Assembly (NCBI RefSeq): GCF_036850765.1
Contig: NC_089493.1
Span: 14,075,632-14,139,631, forward strand
DNA length: 64,000 bases
Direction of reading: 5' to 3'
DNA from: Saccopteryx bilineata
Lineage: Eukaryota > Chordata > Mammalia > Chiroptera > Emballonuridae
Shown here: in pieces, positions 45,351 through 57,289 of the stretch
Position numbering within the stretch: position 1 is the first letter of the stretch
Layout: the number at the start of each line of letters is the position of its first letter
Position numbers and translations under genes: made by a program
Notes under the pieces: model-generated
Seen by the model: the letters and a program-made list of their open reading frames with translations, nothing else
What the model was told of the DNA's origin: nothing
Database searches by the model: none

Positions 45351-45491
45351 GAGAGACAGAGAGAGACGAGGGGAGGAGCTGGAAGCATCAACTCCCATAT
45401 GTGCCTTGACCAGGCAAGCCCAGGGTTTCGAACCGGCAACCTCAGCATTTCCAGGTCAACGCTTTATCCACTGCACCACCACAGGTCAGGC
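45281..45491 (-). mobile_element. VES-type SINE (family C), antisense
   Basis: Poly(T) start, GA microsatellite, AAGCATCAACTCCCATATG, right end CCACCACAGGTCAGGC. TSD AAGACACCTTCTT (45268-45280) recurs as AAGACATACCTTCTT (from 45492). Confidence 0.92.
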
Positions 45492-45507
45492 AAGACATAC
45501 CTTCTTT

Positions 45508-45695
45508 TTAAAAATTATTTACTTATTCATTTTTAGAGAAGAGAGAGAGAGTAAGAGAGAGAGATCGAAAAAGGGGGGAAGAGCAGGAAGCATCGACTCC
45601 CACATGTGTCCCGACCAGGCAAACCCAGGGTTTTGAACCAGAGACCTCAGCATTCAAGGTCGACGCTTTATCCACTGCGCCACCACAGGCCAGAC
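45508..45695 (-). mobile_element. VES-type SINE (family C), antisense, second insertion at the same site
   Basis: Another antisense family C copy directly follows the target duplication of the previous one. Its own right flank, AAGATGTACCTGCTT, is a diverged third copy of that target. More diverged than the copy at 45281, so probably the older of the two. Confidence 0.9.
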
Positions 45696-45768
45696 AAGAT
45701 GTACCTGCTTGATCATGAAAATTATTTACTTCTCTTCTTGGAGATCTTGAGTATCAGTGTAATTTTTT

Positions 45769-46153
45769 CCCCCCATTTTTCTGAAGCTGGAAACAGGGAG
45801 GCAGTCAGACAGACTCCCGCATGCGCCCGACCGGGATCCACCCGGCACGCCCACCAGGGGCGATGCTCTACCCACCAGGGGGCGATGCTCTGCCCATCCT
45901 GGGCGTCGCCATGTTGCGACCAGAGCCACTCTAGCGCCTGAGGCAGAGGCCACAGAGCCATGCCCAGCGCCCAGGCCATCTTTGCTCCAGTGGAGCCTTG
46001 GCTGCGGGAGGGGAAGAGAGAGACAGAGAGGAAAGCGCGGCGGAGGGGTGGAGAAGCAAATGGGCGCTTCTCCTATGTGCCCTGGCCAGGAATCGAACCC
46101 GGGTCCTCCGCACGCTAGGCCGACGCTCTACCGCTGAGCCAACCGGCCAGGGC
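45769..46153 (-). mobile_element. VES-type SINE (family A), antisense
   Basis: Begins with the reversed tail (…TTTCTGAAGCTGGAAACAGG) and ends with the reversed head (…CAACCGGCCAGGGC). Perfect 17-bp TSD TATCAGTGTAATTTTTT at 45752-45768 and 46154-46170. Confidence 0.96.
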
Positions 46154-46199
46154 TATCAGTGTAATTTTTTAAAAAACATGACCATGATCTAAATTTTTA

Positions 46200-46700
46200 A
46201 AAACAGAAACATAATGGACATATAGCATGGTATTAGTTTTCGGTGTGTGACCTAATGATATGGCATGTGTATAGTCAGTCCCCAGGTTATGAATGTGATC
46301 AGTTCTGTATGTTTGACCTTAAGTTGAATTTGTATGTAAGCTGGAACAGGTACATTTACCTATTACATGCAATTTAGAGATTGGTCTTAACATAGTATTT
46401 ATTTCTACCTATCTCTGTATATATAATAAATACTTACACATTTTCAAACCTGCAGAACTAATCTTGTTCCTAACCCGGGGGCTGCCTGCCTGTATTGTGA
46501 AATGATCCCCACAATAAGGCTAGTTAACATTCGTCAGCTTACACAGTTACAATGTTTTTTGTGTGTATGATGACAACTTTTAAGATCTACCCTCTTAGCA
46601 ACTTTCAAATATGCAGTAGAGTATTATGAATCCTAGTTGTCATGCTTACATCCCTATGACTTACTTATTTTATAACTGGAAGTCTGTACCTCTTGGCTAC
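46200..46700 (-). mobile_element. L1 3' region, antisense, split by a Tigger-like element
   Basis: 'ggacatatagcatggtattagttttcggtgtgtg', then after the insertion 'ttgtgaaatgatccccacaataaggctagttaacat...gatgacaacttttaagatctaccctcttagcaactttcaaatatgcagtagagtatta' and 'ttttataactggaagtctgtacctc' are the classic antisense L1 3' UTR. Confidence 0.88.
46274..46490. mobile_element. Tigger-like DNA transposon relic inside L1
   Basis: Left end CAGTCCCCAGGTTATGAATG; right end, reversed, begins CAGGCAGCCCCCGGGTTAGG. 'cttaagttgaatttgtatgtaagctggaacaggtacat' is typical of Tigger-derived MITEs. Removing it restores continuous L1 sequence around GTGTA-TTGTGAAATG. Confidence 0.8.
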
Positions 46701-47631
46701 CTTAATGCATCTCTTCTCTGCAACCCTTGAACTTTTTCCTGTGACTGAGGCACACCGCTTTCCCCTTGAGTTATTTTATAAAGCCCAAACCATAAATGTC
46801 CTCAGGGGCTCTTTTGGTGTGGTAAGATTCTGCCCCTTTGCAGAATGGCCTGAGGCTACTGTGACATCCGGAGTCTTGTGCCTGCTTTAAAATGTTCTTT
46901 TGTGTGTCCCTCCTGGGCAAACCTTCCGCAGTTAATCCCTGAAGCAGCGGAGATGCTCCCCTCTAGAAAATGCTGTGCAAACACTACAGAAAAGCAAACT
47001 GGGTTTAGCAATCTGTGAGCCACCGGTATGTTAGATGTCGGTTTCTGAACATGAGCAATGGATGCTACTAGATGCTTTTCACGCAAGAAGGAGGCCACAG
47101 GCCCCTCGCACTTACCCATCTGTACTTGAAAGTAACCTTGTCTTACCTGGATCATCTTCAGGGGTCTCCGGTGTCAGCCAAACCTGGCTACTCCAGGTCC
47201 CTGCTTCCTGACCACTGGGCCTGTGCTTTAGCTATTGCTTGGTCCTCCTGGTCAACACCCTATACAAATCTCAAGGGCCATTAGTATTGTTGTTATAATC
47301 TTGATGCTTTCTCTTACCTGCCCCTCATCTCACCCCACCCCACCCCCACCAGAAACAAATGTCTCCTCCGAAACCCTCTGTTTGTTAGAGGACATAACAT
47401 AGTTTGTCTGCATTTGAGTTGCCTACATACGTGCCTTATCTTCCATAGTGGACACTACCTTTCTCAAAGGGGAGATTTCATCATCTTCTCTCTCTGACCC
47501 TCCAATCCCCATCTCAACTCTTTGCCCTTACTTGAAATTTAACATGCATTACAGTAGGGTAATTTTGTTTTACAACAACAGATTAAATGTCTTTGGATGG
47601 GTGACTAAATTAAAGATCTAAAGTACATCAG
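46701..47631. other. Unassigned sequence
   Basis: No repeat or exon is recognised. Confidence 0.5.
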
Positions 47632-47765
47632 AATCAGAATCACTTTACAGGGCTTGTTAAAACAACAGGTCCTTGGATGCACCTCCAATATTCAGATTCA
47701 GGTAGTCTTGGGTAGGCGGACCAAGAATTTGCATTTCCAACAAACACACAAGTGATGTTGCCCCG
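47632..47765 (+). mobile_element. MER5A-like relic
   Basis: 'agaatcactttacagggcttgttaaaacaacagg...gattcaggtagtcttgggtaggcggaccaagaatttgcatttccaaca...gtgatgttg' follows MER5A without its termini. Confidence 0.7.
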
Positions 47766-49825
47766 GTAGAACCCCAGCTCTATCTCGATTAGGCGTCTCT
47801 GAATTGACTTCCCCGCATAGTGGGACATTCCTGCTTAGCAGCAGGACTGGTGGCCTTCTTGAGACTACTTTTGAGGCGGTTATGAGGATTTTATTAGTGT
47901 CGACCAATTGCCACCAGGGGAAAGACATGACCGACATACAACTTAGTTGCAAGTTTATTATTCACAGATCCCTTTGGCGTGCCTGGGTACGCCCCATCGG
48001 CGTGCTCCTCTCGGCTGTCTTTGGTCAGAGCGGCGTGGAGACAGTTCACGTTCATGTTGGAGTCTGGGTGACTACCACAGCGGGGGGGCCCCTCAGCTTT
48101 AGTACTTTTTCTGGTTAACATCTTCTAACAGGTGTCAATTTATAAGATTATTATTTTAAACCACCTTTTGGGCAGTTTTTGTGGGGAGTTTTTTTATGTT
48201 AATTTACTGAAATGTTATATTAAGTCACTTTTAAGATGTTTTTAGGGAAGCCTCCTGTCTACATCAACCCACAGAGTTATGACACCGAGCCACTTCTTAT
48301 CTGTATGTAACTTCACACACACACTGAGCCCTGCGCAAAAGGCGCAGTCCGTTTATCATATCTGTGCACACTAGATTAATTCCTATCCAGATGGCATAAT
48401 TTTATTTAATTTTCTTAATTGTTTTTAATATTATATCCTAATTCATTCTATATATTTTCCATTTTTTAATATTTCTATATATTTAATTACTATAACCTTA
48501 TATTACTGCAACAGATGGTAACTAGGCTGCTATTGCAGGGACCGCCACTTGAGAACCACTGGTTTAAAGAATTTATTTCCTAATGTCCTCACACTGACGC
48601 TTGCAGGGTAATCCCATTGTTTTAATTAGAGAGTGTACCGGTCTGTCTGCCTTGGGACGGAGGCCACAAATGTATCTTCCATCATTTTTCCATCAATTTG
48701 TGATGCAGTCCATCTCACATACCAACTTTCCTATTTCGCAAGATTATTGGTTAACTGGTGCTCCAAAACTTGCAGCCCATGTAGTGAGCTTTGGTGTGAT
48801 GAGCGCGTTTTCCCCCCAGGAGTAGAGGCAGAGTAACTCTTTTACAGTAACAGAATGGAGTCCTTGACTTTGCAGCCTGTGGACCCGGTCTACCCAGTGG
48901 ATCAAGGCTGGGGAGGAACTCTGGCCTTGAATGCTTGCTGGTGCTCTCGTGTTTTTCTTTTATATCTACAGGTGTTTTCAGCGGCAACTATATAGTAAAA
49001 TGAAATGATCTCACAAATGTCTCGAGAGCAGTTGTAGTAAAGTAAGATAATCTCGCAATGTCTATGGCATGTATTTTCAAATTCCTGGGTCCTTTTATGC
49101 TCCACGAGGCAGTTTCAAGAACACTCCATCGTGCGAGACCCAGTGCTTCAGGAACTTTGCCAGCAGTGGAGAGGTACTATTGCAATTGACTTCTTCTCTG
49201 AAGTGTGTCATCTTTCAGAGTCAGGCCAGAGATGGCATCCATTGTGGTGGAGAGGGTCCTCTCTCTCCTCCTCTGCTCTAATCCCGTCTTCCTTCTGCTC
49301 CTCTCCACCAGCCACTAGAAGCATCGTCTCCCAGAAGACCAGAGTTCTTGTGATAATGGCGGCTTCTTCGTCCTTCCCGTGACTGGAGCAATGCTGACCT
49401 CGGTTTCCTGGACCCGTTCTGACTCAGGTAACCATGATCTGCCTTCCCCAGCTCGCTTCCACCTCCCGGAGTCTGCATGAATAAATGTAATGCCGACGCT
49501 GTATTTAAATGCAATTTACCAGATCGATTGTTTCTCCATCAATTGGTATCCTCCCCTTCCTCCCCCAATCTTCTTAATGATCAATTTTTGCAGCTGATCG
49601 GACTGACAATGTGGTCAATCCAATTTAGGCATTTAAGATAATGAAAACATTGAATCACATCTTCATTGAAAGTTTGGGTGTGTGTCATAGGCACACAAAG
49701 CAAAAGGAGCATTGCTGGGCATTTTCTGTGGTAGACGCTAGATTCTACTGTAGTTCCTCTGAATCCTCTTCTTTCTCACAAGACCATGTTTTACTTGAAT
49801 TAATCTTTCTAATGTTGTACCTCTA
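47766..49825. other. Unassigned sequence
   Basis: 2 kb with an AT-rich core (48400-48500) and no recognised repeat or exon. Confidence 0.45.
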
Positions 49826-50200
49826 ATTGAGGCCAGCAAATATTATTGAGTACTGGTTATGTGTTCTTGGGATGGGGATAAAATAATCTAAGACAAAGCG
49901 CTCGGAGCTCCTCATGGACCTCGTTGCTTAACCTACAATCCAAGGCCGCTCATGAGAAGACGGCTGATGTGGTGCTGCGGGGGCGGGGCTGGCGCTGAGG
50001 GTGGTGCCGCGGGGGCGGGGCTGGTATGATGGTGGATTGCCGGTTCAGGGAATTGAGAGACTTTTAGGATTGAGATAATTAGGGAAGAGTTCATGGAAGA
50101 GGGCAGGCCTCGGGTGGGCTTTGTCGCTGTGGACCGTTCGGCCAGGAGGAGGGAAGGGGAGCGGCATGGCGCCTGGCTGGGAAGATGGGCATGAGCCCGC
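49826..50200 (+). mobile_element. Possible L2-like remnant with a GC-box duplication
   Basis: 'gccagcaaatattattgagtactggttatgtgttc...ggatggggataaaataat...gctcctcatgga' and later 'agggaagagttcatggaagagggcaggcct' resemble an L2 3' region. Weak. Confidence 0.4.
49973..50024. repeat. Tandem duplication of a GC-box-containing 32-bp unit
   Basis: Two copies (49973 and 50005) of TGC(T/C)GCGGGGGCGGGGCTGG. Each holds a GGGGCGGGGC Sp1/KLF-type site. No gene start lies next to it. Confidence 0.75.
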
Positions 50201-51210
50201 TCTGAGCCTGGGCAGCGAGGGCTCTGGCTGCCTGCACCAGAAAGAGTTCAGAGGACCCTGATCCTTCGTCCGAGCCAGAGCCACACTCCCCCCCAGAGCC
50301 TGGGTCCCTGGGGAGACCCCACCTGCCCTGGTACAGAGGAGCCTTGGCCAGCAACTTCCTTCAAGGACAGTGGTCACTGCCACCCAGCCCTGGCTTGGCT
50401 GCCACTTTGCTGGCCTTTTCTGCTGCTTTGGATCTGTCCCAGCCCAGCCTCTGCCTGTCCACCTGATGATTTGCTTTTTTCTTCCATACCCAAACCCCTC
50501 TGTCCCACGCTCTGCCTGGCAGGCGTGGCTTGGAAAGGCCCTGGGAGGAACCAGGGACCGCGTGAGGTCAGTACCTGGTGATTCACAAGGTCCCATTATG
50601 AGCCGAGAGGTGGAATTGACAGGTAGGAAGCGTAAGCCACGTCACGAGTTTATAGGTTGATGCCGAGAGAGTATCTAGAGAGTCCTGGAAGCCAGCAGTG
50701 AGGGAGGCTCTCAAGGCTGAGTAAGGGCCGCAGCCAGGGACGGGTGCCCAATGCCCTGGTTGATTTGCAGATGGCGAAGTCCATCCTGCCCACACCTAGC
50801 TCTTTTCCAGTGTTGCCTTTGGATGAAGCAGTGATGGCTTTCGCTGGCCTGGGTCTGGAAGGTGCCAGGGAGGGTTGCGTGCGGAGGTCCCTGCTCTCCC
50901 TGCCAGGCCTGCCCTGGCCACCCTCCCCCGGTCTCGGCATGCCCTGGCACCCCTGCAGCTGAGGTCCCGCTGGCCCAGGAGCGTGGGCCTTCCTGGAATC
51001 AGAGCTTTGAGTCACTAGCCACCAGTGTAGCTGTCCTGTAGCCAGTGTTACATCTTAAAATGTGGCTTCCTGGTTGCGGCAACATATGAGAAAAAATAAA
51101 AAGAATTGAGAACACACGCCCTTAAGTGCCTTAGGCTAGAAATGACCCAAACCGACTCTTTATCTACAGTCTATTGGCCAGAATTAGTCATATCACCCCG
51201 CCTCACGGCC
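50201..51210. other. Unassigned GC-rich sequence
   Basis: GC-rich and open on both strands: a 183-codon minus frame (50045-50596) and a 121-codon minus frame (50650-51015). Both are Pro/Gly/Ala/Arg-rich, overlap competing frames and lack motifs, so neither is called. Confidence 0.45.
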
Positions 51211-51298
51211 TGGAGGCTGGGACACAGGGCAGAGCTTGGGGTCCCCACTGCCCCTGGAGGCTGGGACACAGGGCAGAGCTTGAGGTCCCCACTGCCCC
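51211..51298. repeat. Tandem duplication, 44-bp unit, two copies
   Basis: TGGAGGCTGGGACACAGGGC begins each unit (51211 and 51255). The copies differ by one internal substitution plus junction bases. Confidence 0.93.
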
Positions 51299-51714
51299 TG
51301 CCAAGCTGGGTCCCTGTGGGGAAGCCCGGACATTCCCTGGGCTTTTGTTTGCTCATTGTTAAGGACTGATTACCAGCCCTACATTTTTTCACATAGTTTA
51401 TTAAAAGTGCAAATAAGACATATGAAGGAGCTTTAAAAGGTATCATGAGTTGTAAAGTCTCTAAGATATCATTGTTACTTAACTTCTTTTATCACGTCTT
51501 GAAGGGTGATGGGCAGGCGTCAGGGTGGGCACACGTGCCCGAGGACCATCCCAGCATTCCCAGTTGACCCCACATGATTATCATACAGTCTTCCCTTTCA
51601 CACCCAACAATACCCGTGTGTGTAGACCGTCAACTCTGTGATCGCCCCTGCTCGACCCCTCTGGCTGTCCTCCGCGATTACTGTCGCCTACTGTTTACCG
51701 AGCTTTTCCTGAGA
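51299..51714. other. Unassigned sequence
   Basis: No repeat or exon is recognised. Confidence 0.5.
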
Positions 51715-51905
51715 GTCAGACCCGGTTCTAAGCCTTTGCCTCCATTACTCCTTTAATCCCCAAGACAAACTTGTGAGGGAGGAACAAGTAATCGCTTTAT
51801 TTTTAAGACGAGGTAACAGATGCAGAAAGGGTTGAACTGTTTATGGTCCCACAGCTATCAAAGTGGCAGGACCCCTCTGAACCGAGGTCTGTCTGACCCT
51901 GCGCC
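51715..51905 (-). mobile_element. MIR SINE relic
   Basis: 'ccggttctaagcc', 'cctttaatccccaagacaaacttgtgagggaggaacaagtaat', 'aagacgaggtaacagatgcagaaaggg' and 'ggtcccacagctatcaaagtggcaggacc' are antisense MIR in order. Confidence 0.7.
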
Positions 51906-54089
51906 CTGCAGCACCCCTGCCGTGGCCTCCCTCGTCCTCGTCCTCGCTGGGGCTTGAGCCCTTGACCTCCACGGGGGACCCCGCTTCCCTGACACTGACG
52001 TGGAAATCTCTTCCCAGACCACGAGAGCCAAACCGGCAAGCAGCAAGACCAGGGCTGGCAAGCGTGGGTCCGTCATCCCTTTCGGTCCCCGCTGCCCTGA
52101 CACAGACCTGCGCGGCTTGTGTTAAGACCGGGCAGCACGTTGTACATCAGGAGAAAAGACTTTGTTTTGAAACCTAAGGTGGAGCAGAACCAGTGCAGAC
52201 CTGCCCCGTGCTTGCTCAGCAGTGAGTCCAGACAGGCACCTTCCCAACACAAACAGTGAGGAGAAACTGAGCGCTGTTTGCAGGAAGTTTATTTACATAT
52301 TTGTTTATAAAAAAAAAAAAAAAAAAAAAAAAAGCCAGACCACAAACAAAGACCGGTTTGCTTGTCAGAATAATACCAAACAAAACCCCATCTACTCACA
52401 AGCTGGTATTAATTTCCCTGGTTCCTGGCCTTCCTAATCAGTGTTCAAAACCAAACCCAGGGAATCAAAGGGAAGAGCCTCTGAAACATGAACCAATCGT
52501 GGGCAAGTCGTCCACTGCATTGCTTGCTCCAAGAACACCCCCCCCCCGGAAAATTATATATGTGGTTTCTCAATGTACAAAGAAAACGAAAGGAATTCCA
52601 TTACAAAAGAAAAATTAGATGGAAATTTCTAATCTTATCTCATAAACAGTATAGAAATAACTTTAAAATATTCTGCTTTAAGCATGCATTTAATTTGTGC
52701 TCTGGGAACCAAATAATGTTGCTAAGATAAAGCATTCTAATAATGATTTATGTAAATTTATTTGTACGAAGTAATGGTGTAGTTGCCTATAGCAAATTGC
52801 TTGGAATAGGAAATGACATTTATGAGGTCTTTGTTGTCCTCTGAATGAGTACAATAGAGTAAAAGGGAGACTCCGGGAAGGAAAAAAAAAAAAATCCATG
52901 TTCCAAATGGAGTCTGATGCTTCCAGAGGCAGAGGCAGCTGGACAGGTTAGAGGGCATTCACTAGTCAACCAACTCAATTCAGTGTTTCCCTGTGACGTT
53001 CTCGTTATCTAAGCCATTCTGAAAGCCACACAAAGAGTGTGTGTGTTAGACTCCGGGAAGGCAAGCACCCTTTATCTTAGTGATCATAAGCTGCTCAGGA
53101 ACCAAAACTCTTTCAGAACAGCCAATGACAGAACTCGTTCTCATAGGACCCCGACAGACAGGGCACTTACGACAGGGGGTACACAGAGGCCAGATGTGAT
53201 GAAAATTGGACAAGTAATCTCAGTTCCCAGTTTACTTTTCTACCAAGAAAGTTATGCTTGACTCATCATTGGGGTCCAAATGTTAATAAACAAAACAAAA
53301 AACTCTCATAGACTGACAAGAGTTTTCCAACAGGCTGCCCAGTGAGAACCTTTGATAACGGCTTGAGGCGTTTCCCGGAAACATTTTAATTAAATGAAAG
53401 TCGTCATATATGTCACAGAGAGAGAGTTTCTGGGTCTGTGACTTGGCCTTCTAAGTGCCCAGAACCTGCCATAACCTGTACTGTTTGGGAAAGGTGTGGT
53501 GTTAGCACCTTAGTTTTGGAAGGCATTGCTTTTTTTTTTCTTTTTCCTCAAATGATTTGTTACTGTCTCGCTTGGTCATTGCAATCATTCTTGTGAAATA
53601 GGTTGAGAGTTTGTACTCTGGATATAGGGAAACTGAGAGCCACAGAAGTCACAAAGCAAGACAGCTGCCATGCTAACATTTGCCCCATTGTCAGCCCACA
53701 CTAAAGCAGATGAAGGCACTTAGGGACTTCCGGAGACCTTGCTTTATTTAAAACAAGTTCAGAGTTTTGGTCCATTATAAGCCAGTTTAGAACGGCACCA
53801 GCCATCCTGAGAGAAATGGGCTTGTCTAATTGGACAGAGCAACTTTGCAACCAGGTGGGAGGAGCCATAACGCCCGTGCAGGAGTGTGGGACAGGATGAG
53901 AACGAGGCTGGCTGCAGCAGAGAGGGGACAGCCTGGGGTTTCAGCACAGCCATGTGATGCACTCACACCATCAAAGCCCACAGCAGCACTGGTTTTAGTG
54001 AAGTGGCCCGGGATCCCTGGGCTGAGGCAGTGGGTGTGAGGGTGAGAATGTAAGTCATACCCACCGATTTCAGCCCTTCTTCTTTCTTC
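51906..54089. other. Unassigned sequence with poly(A)
   Basis: Contains the A25 run listed below and a (GA)n scrap at 53417-53427. The region 53560-53690 carries weak antisense MIR-like wording ('gggaaactgagagccacagaag'). No exon is recognised. Confidence 0.45.
52309..52333. repeat. Poly(A)25
   Basis: A pure A-run. Preceding sequence is 'tttatttacatatttgtttat', with no SINE head and no TSD that I can find. Confidence 0.9.
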
Positions 54090-54305
54090 CCGAATGACTT
54101 TGGGTGTGATTTCTGAGCTCTGGATTCCTAGACAGTAATGTAAGGCGTCTGGGCCTCCATTTCCCCATCTGTAAAATGGGGATGGTGATATCTACCTTTT
54201 AGAGCTGACGTGAGAATGAAATAAAATACTTATAAAATATTTGGTACAGTGTTCAGCAGATAGTAAACACTCATTCTATGGTAGCTCTTGAAATGACTGT
54301 AATTG
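54090..54305 (+). mobile_element. MIR SINE relic
   Basis: 'ctgggcctccatttccccatctgtaaaatggggatggtgatatctacc...gctgacgtgagaatgaaataaaat...tacagtgttcagcagatagtaaacactca' is the best preserved MIR of the window. Confidence 0.85.
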
Positions 54306-54908
54306 TTATTACTTAAGAATGTGTGGTCCTGACTGATAATGGGAAATGAAATTAAAATCCATTTTTATTTAATTGGGAATGAATCTGAAACGTTTCTAAA
54401 TTAGTTTCTGTGTACCGAACGATAATAAGGTAACTATGAATTCATTCGTTTGTCCATTCAACCAACTGCTCTTGATGTCGAGGGCCTTTTGCAAGCTGTT
54501 TCTGAGGGACGCTGAGGAAGCCGGATTCTGAGTTCTGGTCTCGGCGGATAAGGGAAAGTTTTGCACATGGCAAACAGGCACTTTGCAGGCCGCTTTAATA
54601 TACATGGTCGTTGTCTTCCAAGAGTTCAGAAATTCAGCTGGTCTAAATCCTTAGTTGTCGCTGCAAGTCCTGGTTCTGGTCCAGAGTCTGCAAATTGGTT
54701 TCCTTCCGAGCGATCACGTTGGCTGGCGGTGGAGTAGGTTATGTCAAGATGAATGGATGCAAAGTCTTTGGTCGTTTGCGCCTTCTGCCTGCGGAAGAAG
54801 AAGGCATTCACATTCCTTGCACATGTTCTTGGCCGTTGTAGGTCAGGCCCCTAGACTGAAAGTGTGAATAGAATACACCTTTTCTGTAGAATTCATTTCC
54901 ATGATAAG

Positions 54909-54959
<51 letters not shown>

Positions 54960-56479
54960 CTTTCTTATCAAGGGCTGAAATGAACCCAATGTAAAACGTG
55001 TTGATTTTCTTTTTTGTTTTCCTTTTATTTTTTTGAGACGGCTATGTCATTGTGTCGCTTTGGAAAGGGTGTTTCACAGATATTCTCTGAAGGCAGATAA
55101 GGAAATGTGAAACATTCTCAAATGAAATGAGAAGATAAGGCATAATTCTCAGATTCCGGATCCAGTCTGGTCTCTTTTAAGGGGCCTCCTCTGTAGAAGG
55201 CAGAGGCAGGGGGGATTCTGAGGTGCCCTGCTTGAGTTTACCGTGTCATGCTGGGCCGGGTGGGGGTTGGGAGGGGAACCGGCAAATATGCACAAGTAAG
55301 TGTTCAAACATGACCTTTTCTCCATTCCAAGGCAAAGAGGAAAATAAGCACCAGGTAGAATAAAAAGTTGGCGACCTATTGCTTGTCCCCGAAAACTATT
55401 TTTGAAATTTTATTGCAGTGCGGAGTCACGGTCTGGGAGCTCGCTGGAGGGGTTCTCTCGCCCCTGCGCCTGGGTGTGGTCCCACCTCCCTCTCTGACTT
55501 CCCCACTGGCTCCCACCACTGTTTGCTGAGGTCCGCTGCCTGTGACTCAGCCTCCTTATTAAAAAGGAGATTAGCAAGTGTTAAAGACATACCAGCCATT
55601 AAAACTTTTCCCCTCATTTACAGAGGAGGAGAAAAAAACTTTGAAGAGATGAGTAGTCATCTGTCCACAGCTCCCTGGGTGAGGACTCCGCAGTCCCGCA
55701 GTGATCTGGAGGAAATCTGGCCGACCCGGCCCTCCTGCGGAGGCTGAGGGGCGCTGAGCTGCTGCTCCCCGCGGGAAACGCTGGACCGTGCCAGCCCTTC
55801 TCCTGTAGTGGACATGTCTGTGTGTCCTCGTTTACTTTATTCTCGCTCTGGTGCGTGTCTGTAAACTCTGAAGTGGATGTGTTGGCATTAACCAGGGACT
55901 GAGTCTTTTGGGCCCCAAGTTGTACTGCTCAAAGCTCGGGGCTCCGTGGGACATGGTGGTAACAACGCAGGACAGCTGCGCTTGTCCCGGTTCCATAGCA
56001 CAGAACCAGATTCAGAGGGGCCGCTGGAACTGGGAGCGGGGCATCCCCCGGGAGACCAAAGAGAAAGAGCTCTTTTGAAGCTGATCCCCCTTGAAAGAGA
56101 ATGGCACCCAGACTGGCATCGCTCGTGTGTAAGAGGCGGAGTGTCACCCCAAGCCCAGTCAGGTTCTGATCCAGTCAGAACAGCTGGACTTTTACCTGAC
56201 AGACCCTGATGGAAGGTGTGTTTGCTGGTGAGGTGGGCATTCCTTTATTCTTGCCGGAAGCTGAGGAGACTTCATTGCCTTTGACGTTTTTTCCTTGGGC
56301 ACCAGAAGATATCATGACCTCACACGTGGTACTTATCTTTCCAGGTGAACAAAGAAAGGCAGGATGCTGGTTGTAGTCGCTCCCACAAGGTCCAGATTAT
56401 TTGCCAAGTAGACGTTAACAGGTTTTTCCAGTGATTAGTTTGATCTGGTGAAGGGGTGAAACCCTGAAACAGTCTTGGG
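54306..56479. other. Unassigned sequence
   Basis: Contains the AC microsatellite listed below. The frame at 55418-55747 (109 codons, plus) has no family motif. No exon is recognised. Confidence 0.45.
54916..54957. repeat. (AC)21 microsatellite
   Basis: A pure AC run preceded by TATATA. Confidence 0.97.
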
Positions 56480-56930
56480 TGAACTGGTAGAGAATTGGGC
56501 AGTGCTAAGTTCTGACTGGGTGAACTGGTAGAGAATGGGGCAGTGCTAAGTTCTGACTGGGTGAACTGGTAGAGAATGGGGCAGTGCTAAGTTCTGACTG
56601 GGTGAACTGGTAGAGAATGGGGCAGTGCTAAGTTCTGACTGGGTGAACTGGTAGAGAATGGGGCAGTGCTAAGTTCTGACTGGGTGAACTGGTAGAGAAT
56701 GGAGCAGTGCTAAGTTCTGACTGGGTGAACTGGTAGAGAATTGGGCAGTGCTAAGTTCTGACTGGGTGAACTGGTAGAGAATGGGGCAGTGCTAAGTTCT
56801 GACTGGGTGAACTGGTAGAGAATTGGGCAGTGCTAAGTTCTGACTGGGTGAACTGGTAGAGAATTGGGCAGTGCTAAGTTCTGACTGGGTGAACTGGTAG
56901 AGAATTGGGCAATGCTAAGTTCTGACTGGG
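56480..56930. repeat. Minisatellite, 41-bp unit, eleven copies
   Basis: Unit TGAACTGGTAGAGAAT(T/G)GGGC then AGTGCTAAGTTCTGACTGGG. Starts at 56480 and every 41 bases to 56890; the last copy is slightly truncated. Copies are almost identical, with a T/G alternation after GAGAAT, one GGAGC variant (unit 6) and one AATGC variant (unit 11). Confidence 0.98.
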
Positions 56931-57149
56931 GACTGTATGATTTCTAGAGAGTTGCATTGCAGGCCCTCGAAGGTAAACAAGGACATGGCCTGCTCTTCTA
57001 CAGAGCGGTGTGGGGATGTGTGATAAGTAGGTAGGTGCTTAATAAATGTTTCTAATTAGTGACGGCCTATTATTATTATGGCATTTAATTTAATCCCTTA
57101 CATGAATGTAAATGGAATAGTATAACTTAGTTACAAGAATCTATGGTTT

Positions 57150-57289
57150 GCCCTGGCTGGATAGCTCTGTTGGTTAGAGCATCATCCTGAAACACAGAGG
57201 TTGTAGGTTTGATCCCTGGTCAGGCACTTACAGGAACCATTCAATGTTCCTGTCTTTCTTTCTATCCCTTCTAAAATCAATAAAACATA
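57150..57289 (+). mobile_element. VES-type SINE (family D), short
   Basis: Head GCCCTGGCTGGATAGCTCTG, B box GGTTTGATCCC, tail 'aatcaataaaacataac'. Diverged flanks ACAAGAATCTATGG and ACAAAGAATCTGTTG suggest an old TSD. Confidence 0.85.

Noticed and set aside
50045..50596. 183-codon minus-strand open frame
   Set aside because: Composition follows local GC content (Pro, Arg, Gly, Ala), other frames are open too, and no domain is recognisable.
56480..56930. CRISPR-like array of regular repeats
   Set aside because: Units abut with no unique spacers and the genome is mammalian; it is a minisatellite.
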